64,000 bases of DNA, from contig JACCLO010000002.1 in NCBI GenBank assembly GCA_029448655.1, positions 3,596,001-3,660,000 of the forward strand. The letters run 5' to 3'. The stretch's first letter is position 1. Each line of letters begins with the position of its first letter. The DNA comes from Wolfiporia cocos. Lineage: Eukaryota > Basidiomycota > Agaricomycetes > Polyporales > Phaeolaceae. The notes below the pieces were generated by a model that did no database searches, had not been told where the DNA came from, and was given only the letters and a program-made list of their open reading frames with translations. This document shows positions 1-12,775 of this stretch, one piece after another. Made by a program: the position numbers and the translations under genes.

Positions 1-3000
1 TGATTTTGTCATCGACATCTTGGACCAGATTGTCTCGCCGGCCCTTGATAAACTCGAGAACCTGATCCAGACTGCCGGGAACTGGGACAATGTCGCTCGG
101 AATGACTTCTGTCGGTGAGTACTGCGGATAAAGTCTCGCCTGCCCCAACTCAATTGCATTTAAAGCTACTTGCATGCTGCCAGATCAATCTGGAGCGGCT
201 TACCGTCGCTGATTCAAGAAGGCCACAAGGACGTCGTAAACCCTTGCCTGTACGAAGAGCATGAGGTCTCCGAGCTCATCGTTTCGCCTTTACTAGTGAA
301 TTGTGGATTTGCTCTTACTAATTCACAAGATCCACGGTATCAGAAAGTGCTGGCTCATCGGACCAGGTTTGGCGAAGTGATTCATCGAGCTGCTGTTGCT
401 TTGCGTCAACCGACTGAAGGCGAAGACCATGTGGATGCACTCGTCAGCCTGTCAAAGGCGGTTGATGTCTACCTCCTTGAATATGCACTGACGAGAGGCA
501 ACTTCGACTCATTGCGCAAAGCCTACGCTCAGTCCCGAGAGTGAGTCATCGGTTGAATAACATGTCGCCACATGATGTTAATGTCCATCTCCAGCGCAAC
601 CCGTATGTGGCCTAAACAGAGAACTAATGCCAGGATGGTTCTGGTAAGACGTGCGCATGCGTACCACGCTGGTCGTGTGTATATGCACGCATTATATCGT
701 CGACGATCTCGACTGGATGATGGGCTCCTTCTTGACCTCGCCGAGATGTCTTTGTCGCCTTACACAAGATTGAGAAAGTAAGTCAAAGTGCGACCCAATT
801 ATCTAGCTAACGCCCAGCGTAGGCACGCTCAAGCGGTTCTATACAATGCTTGCGGGGTCAGTACGCCTTTCCGGGACTGGTCAGAACGACATGCGCTGAA
901 CTGCAATCAGTACTATGTACGATCAACCAGGTTGATCTTACCACCCCTTTTCAGCGCTCTGGCTAGAGGTAGCGACCCTGATCGAATGAAGGGAGCTCTA
1001 TATATGCTGTGGAACAAGGGTATATGTAAGCCTTTCATCTTTTGACAAGTCTTGTGACTGATTGTTAGGATAGCATCTTATGCCCTCGCTGGTAATGTCG
1101 AGACGATTGATGATAGAGTGGACGTCTATTGACTTCTGGCAACAGATGTGAATTTCCATGGTCAATATCTGATGTCTCTACTTCAATGTCAACACCAAGA
1201 GAAGGTAGATCAAGTTGCTCCAGCTGCTTCAGTGGTCTTACCATGACAACGTCAAGCCCTCAATTCAGAAACTTGTGTCTAACCTCGCGCAAGACACTGT
1301 GATCAGCCTCACGGAAGAGGCTGTCCATACAGATGCCTTTGTCGAGGAAGCGCCCGGCGTCGCCGCTTCAGTGGCCGATCTCAAGGAGGAATACACGGCA
1401 ACTCAGAGCGTGAAAACACTGCTGGAAGACGTTCTAGGGAAAATGACCGCACGCGCCATAAAGAAGAATCAGCGCTACAGCGAAATAGTACGTCGAGCCA
1501 ACCTTCCTCGCTTCAGTCCCTCACACCGACGATATTAGATGGATGCCATTCTAGCTTTCGCTTCGAAGCCCGCAACCCACGTATGTTTAGTTCCAGTTTG
1601 GTCCAAATAGTTGCTCCAATCTGTCCACAGTGGCGCTATGTGCAGTTTGCAACTCGATTCCTTTTTGGTTTACTACGAAGAGATGTCAGTCCCAGTCCCG
1701 CATTAGCTAGCTTCTTCCTGCGCCATAGCATCAGTCCACATCAAACGATAAGGCTAATCGCCCAGAAGTGCGTCATGTTTATTTGATCTTATTCACTTTT
1801 GCTGACATGCACTGTAGAGGATTCACAAGAGTGACCTGCCATATCAAGATCCGCACCTTGGCGCGCTCTAGTGACGAGCTATGGTTGGACGAGTGGAAAC
1901 ATCCTTTGCGCACAGATGTTGACGTGTCCGACCCGTCACAATTTCTTGATTCCCTCCAACGACCAGTACGCAAGCGAGGAGCTGATGAGTAAGTCGTCGC
2001 CAGCCTATGATGTTTTCAATATCAGTGCGCTCATCTGCAAACACGTTCCCAGAGATTGCTATGTGGACAAGATACCGACTGGTTTCATTGCGTGGACGCG
2101 TACTGTCAAAGCATATCGCGCGAACGCCGATGCAGGCTCTCCATATCAGTGGGAAACCTCTTCACAGCCCGCGTTAACTGCCATGGCAGAACTACTGAAA
2201 CAAAGCGACTTCATCCCGAAGCTGATTTTGTTATGGAGCCAGGAATCTGGCAAGAAAGACAGTACACCAGATTTAAGAGCGGATAACATAGTGTTCATGA
2301 AGTCTCTTGGTAAGGTATCAACGCTTCGGACGGGCATCATGGTCTTATTTCTCACTACACAGCCAAAACATTCGAACACGAGGGACTGGATTCACTACTG
2401 GCAGCAATTGAGCCTCTACTCACCGATTCTGACCGATTCAAACAACGAGCAGGAGTCGAGATTCTGTCCGGTCTTCTGAGAGGCATGCTCGTCTTACCAG
2501 ATATGCGAACTTCAGATTCCAGCTCACCATGTTTATATCGTACAGGTTCCAAGCATTGGGCGCAGCAGTGGTCTGACCATCTTTCGCAATGGCTCAATTC
2601 GCGGTTACATCACATATATTCACACATTAAACCGGACACGATACAATTCTGGGAGGGTTTGTTCAGCGTGAGTATGAATTAACCCCCTCGATTCCTGGTC
2701 TCATTGTTCCACAGGAACAACTTGTAGACCGTGATCCTCGTCGTGCCAAATACATTGTCGACTGGGTTCTATCCCTGCCCCTTGAATTCCATGGCGACTC
2801 CGCGCTTGCAAGTGAGTAGAGCACACTTTTACTGTGCAGGGGTAAATTCGCATATGAACTAACACACAAATTTGGATAGTGAGCAAAACGCTTTCATTTT
2901 ACAATGTCCTCATCGATTGCCTTGGGTTGCGTTTTCTCCCATTGACCGACAGGTTCATGCATTTGTTCCTGGACAATGCAAACACCGGCTATGCAGAGGT

Positions 3001-4561
3001 AAGATTAGAGGTTTTCTCAGCCTATGACTCGATTAACATGACATGCCACCTAGATTCGGACACAGATTGCACAAAATCTCTGCGCTATCGTCGCTGCTAG
3101 GTGGAGACCTACCTACCCCTCAGTTCAAGCATTCCTCGACGCCTGTGAAAATCAAAGTGATACTCTACAAATCAAGTTAGTCCTGCTCGAAAGCACTGAA
3201 AGATGACATGTCTTACACCGACCACAGACAGGCGAGGTATATGGATCATGTTCAGCAAATTGTTCGTCAACTACCGACCTGGAGACAAGAACGTCTCCCT
3301 CCCCCTCGAGTCAGTCAATCTCAATACGACAAAGTCGGCCTTACCGGTGCGTCTGCTATTTACCGGAGGTATCCCAGCAGTGTTTCACGGATCTCTGCTG
3401 TCAGTGCTGCAGTGGATATGGGAGTTCTCACATAGCTCGCAAGCCAATCTGATCCTTCCTTACGCAATTGCCTTGCTGTAAGTGATATGCTAATTGACAT
3501 AACTAACCCTGCTGACACGGACGTTTGTAGCCCCGAAACATTGAGGATGTCGGAACTGAGCGACAATCCAGAGTTGCAGAAGTACAGCGCAGCTGTGCTC
3601 TATGTTCTGTCGGCTGTGACACCCTCAGCAGAAGACATAGGGATCATAGCAGAGGGGTTCATAGCATCCATCAAATCCTCAACGGTAAGTGACAACGGCT
3701 ACATCCTAGAAATATCCTGATAAACATCGTGCGTAAGTCTTGGAGAGTGCGCGTTAACGCGTTGCCTACACTGCTGGTCTTCTACTATCGCAATTTGATG
3801 AGCATCCCTGGCGATATCGTGTCAAAATTTATGGAAGTTCTCCTAGAGTGTCTCGCCGACGAGAATGTGGAGGTTCGCGAGATGGCCGCTAAAATGTTGT
3901 CAAGTATGGTCAGGTGTTCGCAGCGCCAGAGCCTCGTTCCTCTCAGAGTAAGTTCAATACCTTCGAATAAATGTATTTATGCTGACTCCCGCGCAGGACC
4001 ACTTCCTCATGGTTGCACGGAGGACAAAGTTGCTTAATAGGAGCCATCCGTCCTACGCGGAAGCGTTGCGAACATTACACACGGCTATTCTGGGACTCTG
4101 TGCACTCATTGAGAGTTTCCCTTATTCAGTGGAACCTTGGATGCCTCCGTTGACCGACAGTAAGTGACGTTGTAGTTTGAGTCTGAGTTCAATTCTTGAC
4201 TGTGATTATCCTTCAAGCACTGGCGAACCACGCAACGGATCCTGCACCAATATCTACTACCATCCGTAAGTGCGCTTCGGAATTCAAGAAGGTTCGTTAC
4301 CTGGTCTAGTGTCCAAAGTTGACAACACTAACATGCTATCTTCACAGACACATCAGGTAAGATACTATACAGTGTTCGTTCCAGAGTCCTTTGCACACTA
4401 ACTGTTGACAGGACACATGGCACAAGGATCAGCATGCGTTCGATGAAGATCAACTTCAGAACCTCTCTACCATGCTCGTTGGAACTTCGTATTGTGAGTA
4501 ACAACCCCACAAAATCTCATTTCGCTGTACAATGCCGAACTAACAATCAAAAGACGCATAA
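1..4561 (+). CDS. BLM10: Proteasome activator BLM10/PA200, 3' part (5' end outside window)
   Basis: This is the C-terminal half or so of the large HEAT-repeat protein that caps the 20S proteasome core (Blm10 in yeast, PA200/PSME4 in animals). The window opens inside an exon; the first visible donor is near position 115, and many exons follow, separated by introns of about 50-60 nt. Translated exons are helical HEAT-type segments, for example the stretch around 3232-3330 and the repeats at 3780-3900. The clinching evidence is the very end: a conserved acidic/leucine segment leads to the C-terminus S-Y-Y-A, the HbYX-type motif (hydrophobic-Tyr-any) that Blm10 inserts into the 20S alpha ring to open the gate. 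That motif is formed only after splicing of the last intron (4494-4553); the final exon codes for part of one Tyr, Ala and the stop. The family is usually about 1,800-2,100 aa, so the missing 5' part lies upstream of the window. Confidence 0.88.
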
Positions 4562-7304
4562 TAATCCGGTGCTCTCAGCCGTCATCCCTTGTTTTTCATA
4601 TCCGGTGTGAAGATGCATTCTAGAGCCATTATCTTGATGGTATGTATGTATGTAGCTATGTATTATGGACGCCGTGCTTGCTTTTCTTGCAATTGCGACA
4701 TTGTGTCATTACGTAAATGTTGTAGTTAATTCGGTCAACGACCATCTCTATACAGTTCCACCACATCCGTGTGTTCTCGGGAGCACACATGTTTTGTGCG
4801 GTGCCAGTTACAGTGAATTAGCGAGGTTGTTTGACGGCGGGGTTGTTCAGCTGCATGCGGAAAGATCCAAACTTCAAAGTGGAAATTTACTTTCTCAGAC
4901 AGCATTGCCATCATCAACACGCAGCTATCGCGCATTTTCCAGCTCTCAGAATGACGTGCGAGTGCGGCTGTTTGTAAGATATCTCCCATCCGGCGGCAAC
5001 CAGCGTTGATCGGTATGTCATGACTGCATACCAAACAGCTGACGCTGAGTGTATCGCACAGCATGCAGAGTCATCGATCGTTGCATGAGGGATCCTTCTA
5101 CACCAATCTAGCGTGTTGGACGAAAATTTGAATGATGTGCACGGGTGTCATTACGCCTTCTACTCTTGCCGCTCACAGCATAATGACACACAGCAGGCTT
5201 CTGTCTTACGCGAAATAGAGTTGGGCCTGCGTATGCTCACGATCCACAGGAAGCCCTCTCATCGCCAATTTCCGCGATCGTCTTCTGTGAACGAAGGATC
5301 CTGCAGAACGGCACCTTTCATACGAATCCTTGTTTTTCAAAACGACGAGGCAAGATAACAATTAGCGTGATTTACGGTATGTGCGAGCTACATAGCCATA
5401 AACCATTTTTCCGCATAGTGGCCTGAGCCGTGCAGTGTTGGTCGGATCTACCGTCAATAGACCGATGGGGAGGTACGGATATCCAGAGAGCGCGCTATGT
5501 ATTATAAATATTCACACCACCATTAGCAGAGATGTCGCGGCCGGTCCATAACTATCGGGCCGTAGGACAGGTCCGAGATGCTGCGGCTGCAACGCGGTGC
5601 GAGCTCTATGCGGACGGTCGAGTAGTGGGGATAACGCCAGATACCTGGTCATAGGGTGCGAATCGCGAAGCGGGCGAAGCATCGAGGATCAGAAATGAAC
5701 CATGCGGCCTGTGCGAGGCATCGATGGACCGGCGACTGGAGCGCGGAAGTGGCAACGTGGTGCCGGGATGAGCTGAGGCGATCCAGGATCAACTGAGTTG
5801 TATGGCAGCCACCGCTGGGGTGGCAGCAAGAACCGGCGTGGATGAGCGTCCGTAGCGTGTGTGGATGCACTAAAGTTTACAAACAGCGGATAGAATGTAG
5901 CCAATAAAGATGATTAGTTGACCAACTGGCTTCTGAAGGCGGAGCGTGGCGTCTTCGCGGTAAAACATACGAAATGGATACGTACACCGAGGATGCGTAG
6001 CTCGAGATCTCTGAAGCACAATTACGTGGGTGCGTCATAATGCACCCTCAGCTCGGCAATGACAGGAGGATGCATTGCGGGACTCATTTACCGTTGCAAT
6101 ACAAGGTTCTGTACAGCGCTGTGGTCAGTGAAAGCGTGCTGAGATCCGAGATGCCTCGGGTACAGCGACATGCTCTTGTCATCCGCAGACAAAGACCTGC
6201 CTAGGCGGCGAAACTACGATCTGACAGGGCGCAAGCCACCACAATGCAGATATCCGCGTGTTAGTGGGAAGCACACAAGCGAACTCTGAGAGCTGCCGAG
6301 GCCGAGCTCGAGCAGATCGGTAAGCTCTCTAGGCGGTATTGAACGCAGGGGGCGTATATCTCAGCTAGGGTTGCCAAATGCTCCATCGTCGGCATACCTG
6401 TTCACAGTTGAGCTGTCCCGGAATAGCAAGGCATTTGCTCCCGCGAGCTCTTGTGGCCTCGGTATCGGATCGACCGACTCGATACGGGCAGGGTGACTCG
6501 GGGAGGGATCGCCGGAGCATCTGCGCGAATTTCTATCCGAGCCCGACGGAGACAACATATATAGCCTGTGTTGGAGAGTGTGCACGCACGCAGGCGCCTA
6601 GAGAGACAATGTCGCTGCATGGACAACAACTGAGTCGCTTTTGAACGGCGAGCATAGAGCGGCAGAGGATCGATGAGGGACGGAAAGGAGAGAAGACGGA
6701 AGCGTGATACACGACGCTGAAGCGTGTTGAGGCGAGCTGGCCCCACCTTCGTGTTATTCGTTTGGCAATCGCCGCCGCAAGAAGGGCACGTTGCAATCAA
6801 ACCCTGAACTTCTTCCGTCAGGCTAGCGCAAGGCCGCCCTTTCTCTCTCTCTCCTCTCATCTCTCTCCCCTTTCCAGCGAGATCAATCTCTATCTCTACT
6901 GCTTTCAGTCCAGGCAAGTTTTCCAGGCTCACACAAGTTGTCGACATATCTAAGCACGCGACGCATACCGCAACATCATCACGACCCTCCAACGCGCGGT
7001 CTCCAGCTGTTTATACGTAAATCTCTATTCCTTGTCTGTGTCCGGTCTCCTCGCTCGAGCAGCGAACCACCGCTCACTGACAGGGCTGGCCATCTACCGC
7101 CTTCACCTCCGCGCGCACGATCTGCATAGCATCGCATCATTCCTGCTCCACAGCAACTCTTGATTATCCTTAATAGCCATCAACAAGCACTTTTTATCGA
7201 TCCAAGTACTATCGGACGCGTCAAACCAAGTTATTCCTAACTTGTGAGTCCAGAACTGCCTGTCTTCCTGGTCCGTGCAGGATTTCATCAAAGACGCAGT
7301 TAAA
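4562..7304. other. Intergenic region and leader/promoter of the CCCH gene
   Basis: About 2.7 kb without a convincing gene. The open frames here are short, lack plausible splice partners and show no recognisable domain. The 3' part must hold the promoter and 5' UTR of the CCCH gene. A possible leader intron ends with AG at 7280, though at under 40 nt it is very short. Confidence 0.6.
6838..6905 (+). promoter_or_regulatory. Pyrimidine-rich tract upstream of the CCCH gene
   Basis: A run made almost entirely of C and T with CTCT repeats lies about 400-465 nt before the start codon. Such tracts are common just upstream of transcription starts in filamentous fungi, so the transcript probably begins soon after it. 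This is inferred from position and composition only. Confidence 0.4.
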
Positions 7305-9975
7305 ATGCTCCACGAAACTGTCACGAACTCCTCATCCAACCAGACGACCTTCTACTCTGACGAAACCCCTTCTGGCCAAGCCAAAACCAACATGAACCTC
7401 GGTACCGGAAACAGAGACATGCTTCCAACATCTCGGAGAACACCTGCAGGGCGAATGTCAAAAGGTATGTGTTTGCTATTCACTCGCCATGTAGGGAAGT
7501 GAAGGAGCGCACCTTCGTCAGCCGAGCTGTCAGAGCTGAGCGTGCTTTCTCCCGCAAATGGTGGTATCCGTTGGAGAGTCAATGGTAACGGCCAACTTGT
7601 AGATTCGGCGACGGCGAACTGGGACCTCGCGGACGAGATGGGAAAGATACATTTGGGCGACGGTGGTGACTCTCAGATCCACACGCCTCCGTCAAAGAAC
7701 AACGCGTCGACTCTGCTCCAGTTCCAGGAAGCGTCTCCGCTCGAGACCGCCTCGGAAGCGAGTTTGGACTCTGGCTCGTCCTCGACTAACTTGGAGCCCG
7801 CGGGCAATACGGTGTCTCACTCACGCGAATCTTCCGCGGACACTAGCGCTTCGGCGCTCTCGTCTGCCAGCCAGACGCTGCGTGCATCGCCGCTAACGCC
7901 TCTGAAAGTTGGGGGCTATGGAGAATCACGTAATAGACCCCACTCGTACAGCGGGGGTCTCTCCAGCACGGACCTCACTCGCCTGCAGCAGTCCGGCAGT
8001 CCGGCGAACAAGGGCGACGCTTGGACGACTTCCAACGGCACGCCGGAGAGGCAGCTTGAGCAGCCGACGTACCCTTCCCTCGCCGCACAGAACGGTGCAC
8101 CCGGCGCGCGTCAGGACGATTTGCAGCTAGAATTCCAGCCGCAGCAGCGTCAGTACGATTCCGTGCCGCAAGGCTCTGCCATGGGTGCTCCTCTCCCGTA
8201 CGCTCAGGGACGTCCCAACAATGTTGCCGCGAACATGACCTATCGCCAACCTCCTAGGGGGTATAACCCTCCGCCTCAACTCCAGACCATCCTCCAGAGT
8301 CCAACCAACTTTGGATACCCTCTGCCGCCGCCTATGCCTCTCAACAACCCCCAGCAGCAATTGTATGACATGATGATCCCGACTCCGCCTCTTGACAACC
8401 CCACTATGGCGCGCCTGCAACAGCAGCAGCAGCAACAGCAGGTTTTCCGCGGAAATCATGCTCATTCCGCATCGGACCCATCCCTGCGTGATCCTGGGGC
8501 ACTCGCGTTGCTGAACAGCAACTTGCAGGCGTTCGCCGCAACCCAAATGTACCCTCCGGCTATGGCTCCTGCCGCTCTCTCCATGTTCGCCAGTCAGTTC
8601 TACGGCGCCCCACAGGATGCATACTCCTCTCCCGACCTTGCCGCTGCGCAAATGATGGCTCGCTTGCAATCGCAGTACACCGGGCCGTACGGCGTACCCG
8701 TTCCAGCGCAGACCCTGGGCGTCGCTAATCCCGCGCTTGCCGCAGCCGCTGCTCAGGTTCCTGCTTCTGTTCCCGCCGGAGCGAGTGGAACCTCGCCCTC
8801 CCAGAGCAGCGGGCCTAGTTCCAACAACCGAAAGTTGGGCCTGTACAAGACGGAGTTGTGCAGGAGCTGGGAGGAGAAGGGGTCATGCCGCTATGGTGCT
8901 AAGTGTCAGTTTGCCCATGGCGAAGAGGAGCTGCGCAAGGTCACACGCCATCCAAAGGTGGGATTGACATTGACTTGTTATCCAATGCCAAGTGTAGCTG
9001 ACGATTCTCCTTCGCAATAGTATAAAACGGAGATATGTAGGGTGTGTTGCTTCTAGTTTATCGAAGGGCATCACGGAGCTTACAAACCTTCACGCCAGAC
9101 ATTCTGGGTTTCTGGGTCCTGCCCATACGGCAAGAGGTGCTGCTTCATCCATACAGAACTCCCTGCTTCTGGTGCGCCCCCCGGTGCAGACGGAGCTCCG
9201 CCACCACAGGTCCCTAACGGACGTGACCGCTCTGGAAGCACGAACAGCGATCCCAACGACGTTTCCACGTCGATTCTTGCGCGCATCTCGGCGAAGCGCA
9301 CCCAGGATGGAGCGATCAACTCGAACACGGGCAGCGTCAGCACCACGCCGCCGTCGGGTGGGTTCCCACTCAGCGGGCGCCCCGGTGCGTTACGCGTGGA
9401 CACATCCGTTCTGGATCCTGTGGTCAACAGCAAGCAAAACAAATCGGCGTATCCGACGTTCGCGCACAACGGCATTCTGATGCCTACTAGCGAGGAAGGG
9501 GCCGCGCGCTCCCCCGGTCCTGTCACTGCTGGTCCAGATTTCGGCAGGCACGCCAGCTCGAGGCTCGATATTGTGGGCACTCAGGTATGAGACGCTCCCT
9601 CGGTGTCTATGAACCTGTTGTAATGTTCACATGTTGACATGACATATTATTCAGCGGATTGGCAAAAACACTGCAGCCAGTCCCAACGTCCGCCATTCGT
9701 TCAACGGAAGTGACATCCAGCTGGATTTCACCACCACTCCTACTGCGACGAATGTCCCGTCTCAATTAGGAGCGTCAGCTGAACCTCCCAAGTCTGCGGG
9801 TCGCATCAGCGGCCACGTTCGTTCTGGCAGCGCCGGAAATTGGGGTAACACCGCGCGCAGCAGCCACCTCACGGCTTACCCGCTTTCGTCAATCCCCGGC
9901 GGCGAGCTGAAGACTAATTCCCCGTGGGCTGACTACTCGGTCGGTTCTCGCCTTGCAGAGAAAAATTGGGCGTGA
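7305..9975 (+). CDS. Tandem CCCH zinc-finger mRNA-binding protein (tristetraprolin/Zfs1/Cth1-type)
   Basis: Five exons (7305-7464, 7522-8957, 9021-9041, 9099-9584, 9655-9975) join in frame to 807 aa. Two CX8CX5CX3H fingers, each preceded by the YKTE(L/I)C lead-in typical of the TIS11/TTP family, lie near residues 480-560. These fingers bind AU-rich elements in mRNA 3' ends and promote decay; the yeast relatives are Cth1/Cth2 and S. pombe Zfs1. The 21-nt third exon encodes just the seven residues of the second lead-in. The long N-terminus is low-complexity, rich in Ser, Pro and Gln, with a run of eight Gln near 8420. The C-terminus is Ser/Thr-rich and probably phosphorylated. Introns are 57-70 nt with normal donors. 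The start is the first ATG in the frame; an in-frame codon 30 nt upstream is GTG. The protein is longer than the yeast members because of the disordered flanks. Confidence 0.9.
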
Positions 9976-10451
9976 TGTGCGCCGCAGCCTCTGTGTGAGA
10001 GATCATGTGGACGGTTGTAGTCTTACCTGGCATGGACATATACTAACGAGATCTCCCGCTTTGTCCAGTACAATGCGTAGATCCATCATGCCTCTTCGGT
10101 CTTGTTCTGCATTTGTTGATTTACTGACTGACTTCCGCTGTACATGTTAATCCTGTGCTTTCCGTTACCCACCCCACCCCTCGTCTGCCCATTTCGTTGG
10201 AACAGCCTGACATACTCTCTGACACCGGATAGCCTGCATGAATCTGTCCCCGAATCATCCCTGCACATGTTATTCTTATACGTCAATACATTTGTACTCT
10301 CTTGGCAGACTTCGCCTGCGTGTGCTTCACTATATGTCGATCAAATCCAGTAAATTGAGCAAGTCTACAGTCAGGTGTTGAGATCCGACGCCGAAATACA
10401 GATCATCGATACATTGGAAAAGGGAAGATGCAGTCAACTCGCATCCTCCTG
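9976..10451. other. Convergent 3' region
   Basis: This 476-bp stretch lies between the stop codons of the CCCH gene (+) and choline kinase (-). It should contain both 3' UTRs. I see no gene or repeat in it. Confidence 0.6.
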
Positions 10452-12047
10452 TTACGGTGTACAACCTATCCCCAGGGCACGAATCTCCCTCCGGAAACTG
10501 GCCATGCGACACTGCGCATAGCCCAAGTAGTCAAACTCGGGATCCTTATCCTTGCCTTCAACGATTTCCCTCGCTTGGACAATCCCCCACACGGTCCACA
10601 TGGCATGTGACGCGGGGCTCCAAGCTTGGACCTGACGCTCCAATTTCGCCATCTCTTGGTCGAGATCCATGTGAGAGTTTGCTGACGACACCCCGGGTGC
10701 GAGGTGCCGGAGGTAAGAAGAGTAGAAGTTACGCCGCTGCTCGGGTGAGGGGTATAGCGCAGGGCGGAGAACATGCGGGGCGTCATCGTGATAGTTAGCA
10801 GTCCATTCGTGGAAGTGGTTCGCGATGTCGAGGGCGGCCGGATTGAGTGCGGCATACTCGAAATCTACGACGATGATCTGCGGATGGACGGATCAACGCT
10901 CGACACCAAGCCACATTCGCCATCGCAGATCCTTGCGCTTGCACATACCTGTCGATGTTCCGGCATCCCTGGTCCGGGAGACTTGAGCCTCAAGAGATTG
11001 CCATACTGGGTATCATTGTGGGCAAATACACGTCTGCTCACACCGTCGTGCCGCTCCTGTGCTCGCACCCAATCCATGTACCTTTCCCATTCCTGCGCGA
11101 ACAAATCCAGATCCAACCCCCGACTCACTGCGTCCGGGGCAGTCGGCAGTGCGAGGACCTCTCGTGCATACCCGAGCCACGACTGGATGTTCCGCGTCAC
11201 CGCGATCATCCAGTCTATGTCTTCGCTCACCGTCGGCTCAACCGCTTTGATGTCCACGCCGTGGAGCTCAGCCATGCGTGCGCCTATCCAGGCGCTGACT
11301 TTCTCGTCTCGCAGATCAGCTGCCGTGAGAGTAGTTGCGTCGAAATACTCTTCGACGCGCCCGTTCTCGAAGGTGCCGTAAACACGTGGACCGATGCGGT
11401 ACCGCGATGAAAGTACATGCAAAGTTTGCAGTTCTCTCGGGCGGGAAATGAGCGAGCCAGAAGATGGCCCGTAGATGCGAAGTAGAAGAATGGAAGTGCT
11501 CGGGACCGATGGACACGACACGAAAAAGACAGCATTGGTCATGGATCCTGACACTTTCTGGATCGATACTGCATCTGCGGTGATCGCAGGATTTGTCCAG
11601 GAGGGCGCGCGGATTGTGCGGAGGATATCCAACAGCCGCCCCATGAAAGGGGCTGTTTTGAATCGTCTGTAAAGAGCAAAGTCAGCGCTGCGTCTAGCCG
11701 CATCAGAACCAGTAGCAGACCAGGATAGATGTCTCTTCCTGCACCGCGACCTGTTAGCTTGCCGGCCGAGCCCCAGCGCGAGCCACCTGGACACTGAGAG
11801 TGGATGCTTACCGTGCTTCTAATCTGACGTTGGAGTGCCGTAATCCTTCCACTTTCACAACGTCGACATCTCCATCATCAAACGGAATGGACACGGAGGA
11901 TGTGGAATAGGCTGGTGAAGAGCCGGTCACATTATCACTGCCACTGTGTAGAGAAGATGTAGAAGATCTGTTCGAGGACAGCACGGGCCGATTGTAGGGC
12001 GCCAGCGAAGGCGACGGGGCAAGATCAGGACCCAATGTTGGCGACAT
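10452..12047 (-). CDS. Choline/ethanolamine kinase
   Basis: The enzyme phosphorylates choline and/or ethanolamine with ATP, the first step of the Kennedy pathway to phosphatidylcholine and phosphatidylethanolamine. Three exons on the minus strand (12047-11812, 11666-10949, 10877-10452) join in frame to 459 aa. The catalytic motif FAHNDTQYGNLL (Brenner-type loop) is followed by DFEYAALNPAALDIANHF, the choline-kinase signature containing the metal-binding Asp. The second intron falls exactly between these two motifs. The N-terminal 75 residues are Ser/Pro-rich and probably disordered, as in other fungal members. The start chosen is the ATG at 12047; an in-frame ATG at 12152 would add 35 residues and cannot be excluded. 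The first intron (145 nt) is longer than its neighbours and could hide a small exon. The sequence does not say which substrate is preferred (CKI1-like or EKI1-like). Confidence 0.88.
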
Positions 12048-12364
12048 CTCGTTCTGTGTTGCGAGTGAAGACAGACGAGTCGGCCTTACTAGTGTAAGAA
12101 ATCGGTGGTAAAAAGTTGAAGCCGAGTGAAACTTTGTCGTCAGCTTGCCCATTCAACTTTGTGGGGCTTCGCAATACACTCCTGGGGATGGCTTGCCCGT
12201 GTCGTTGGCGCAAGTCGGGAACAGAGAGTAGGAGGGGCAGTCACACGACAGTGAGAGTGGTGGACACGATGCGATAACGTTGTCTGCTCAGTATCTCCAT
12301 CGCGCTATTTTGGTATCGCCCCATAGGGGTTTGCTCAATCTTTCAACTGTCATACACAGAATCC

Positions 12365-12775
12365 ATGAATCCGTTGTATCTGCGGCCGCCTCCCTCCCTC
12401 AACTGCTGTGGCCTCCGGTCTCTTCTAGAGCCTTGTAAGTGAAATACACGAATAATCCCCATCAATACATATTTGGCAGGTGTTGCCACCGCTCACTTAG
12501 CGCCCCTCTCGATAGAACCCTTCCGAATCAGGCTCGTCCGCCACATTCACACATTCACTCGTTGCGAGCCTGGGATACCCCCGGTTCGACGCAATTCCCA
12601 TACCGCAGCCCTCGTCGAGGGACGACCACGCTTCGGACCTCTACCTGCGGTTCCTCGTGTAGGGGCGGTCTGTGGCTACCATCTAGGCCCTGCGCTAGTG
12701 ACACAGAGGGTACTGCTCACTTACCTCACTGTCGGCGGATGCAGACGATGGCCCAAGTTCATTGCTTTCTTCTAG
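12365..12775 (+). CDS. Putative two-exon small protein, unrecognised
   Basis: An ATG at 12365 opens a 70-nt exon ending in a canonical GTAAGT donor. A 45-nt intron ends in GGCAG at 12479, and a 296-nt exon continues in frame to TAG, giving 121 aa. The product begins MNPLYLRPPPSLNCCGLR and is basic and Pro/Arg-rich; I do not recognise it. It would be divergent from choline kinase, sharing a 317-bp intergenic promoter. The start, intron and frame agree, but there is no homology evidence and the composition resembles translated non-coding sequence, so it is only a candidate. Confidence 0.27.

Noticed and set aside
6402..6992. 196-codon minus-strand open frame before the CCCH gene
   Set aside because: It overlaps the pyrimidine-rich promoter and presumed leader, has no domain, and its composition is that of translated promoter DNA.
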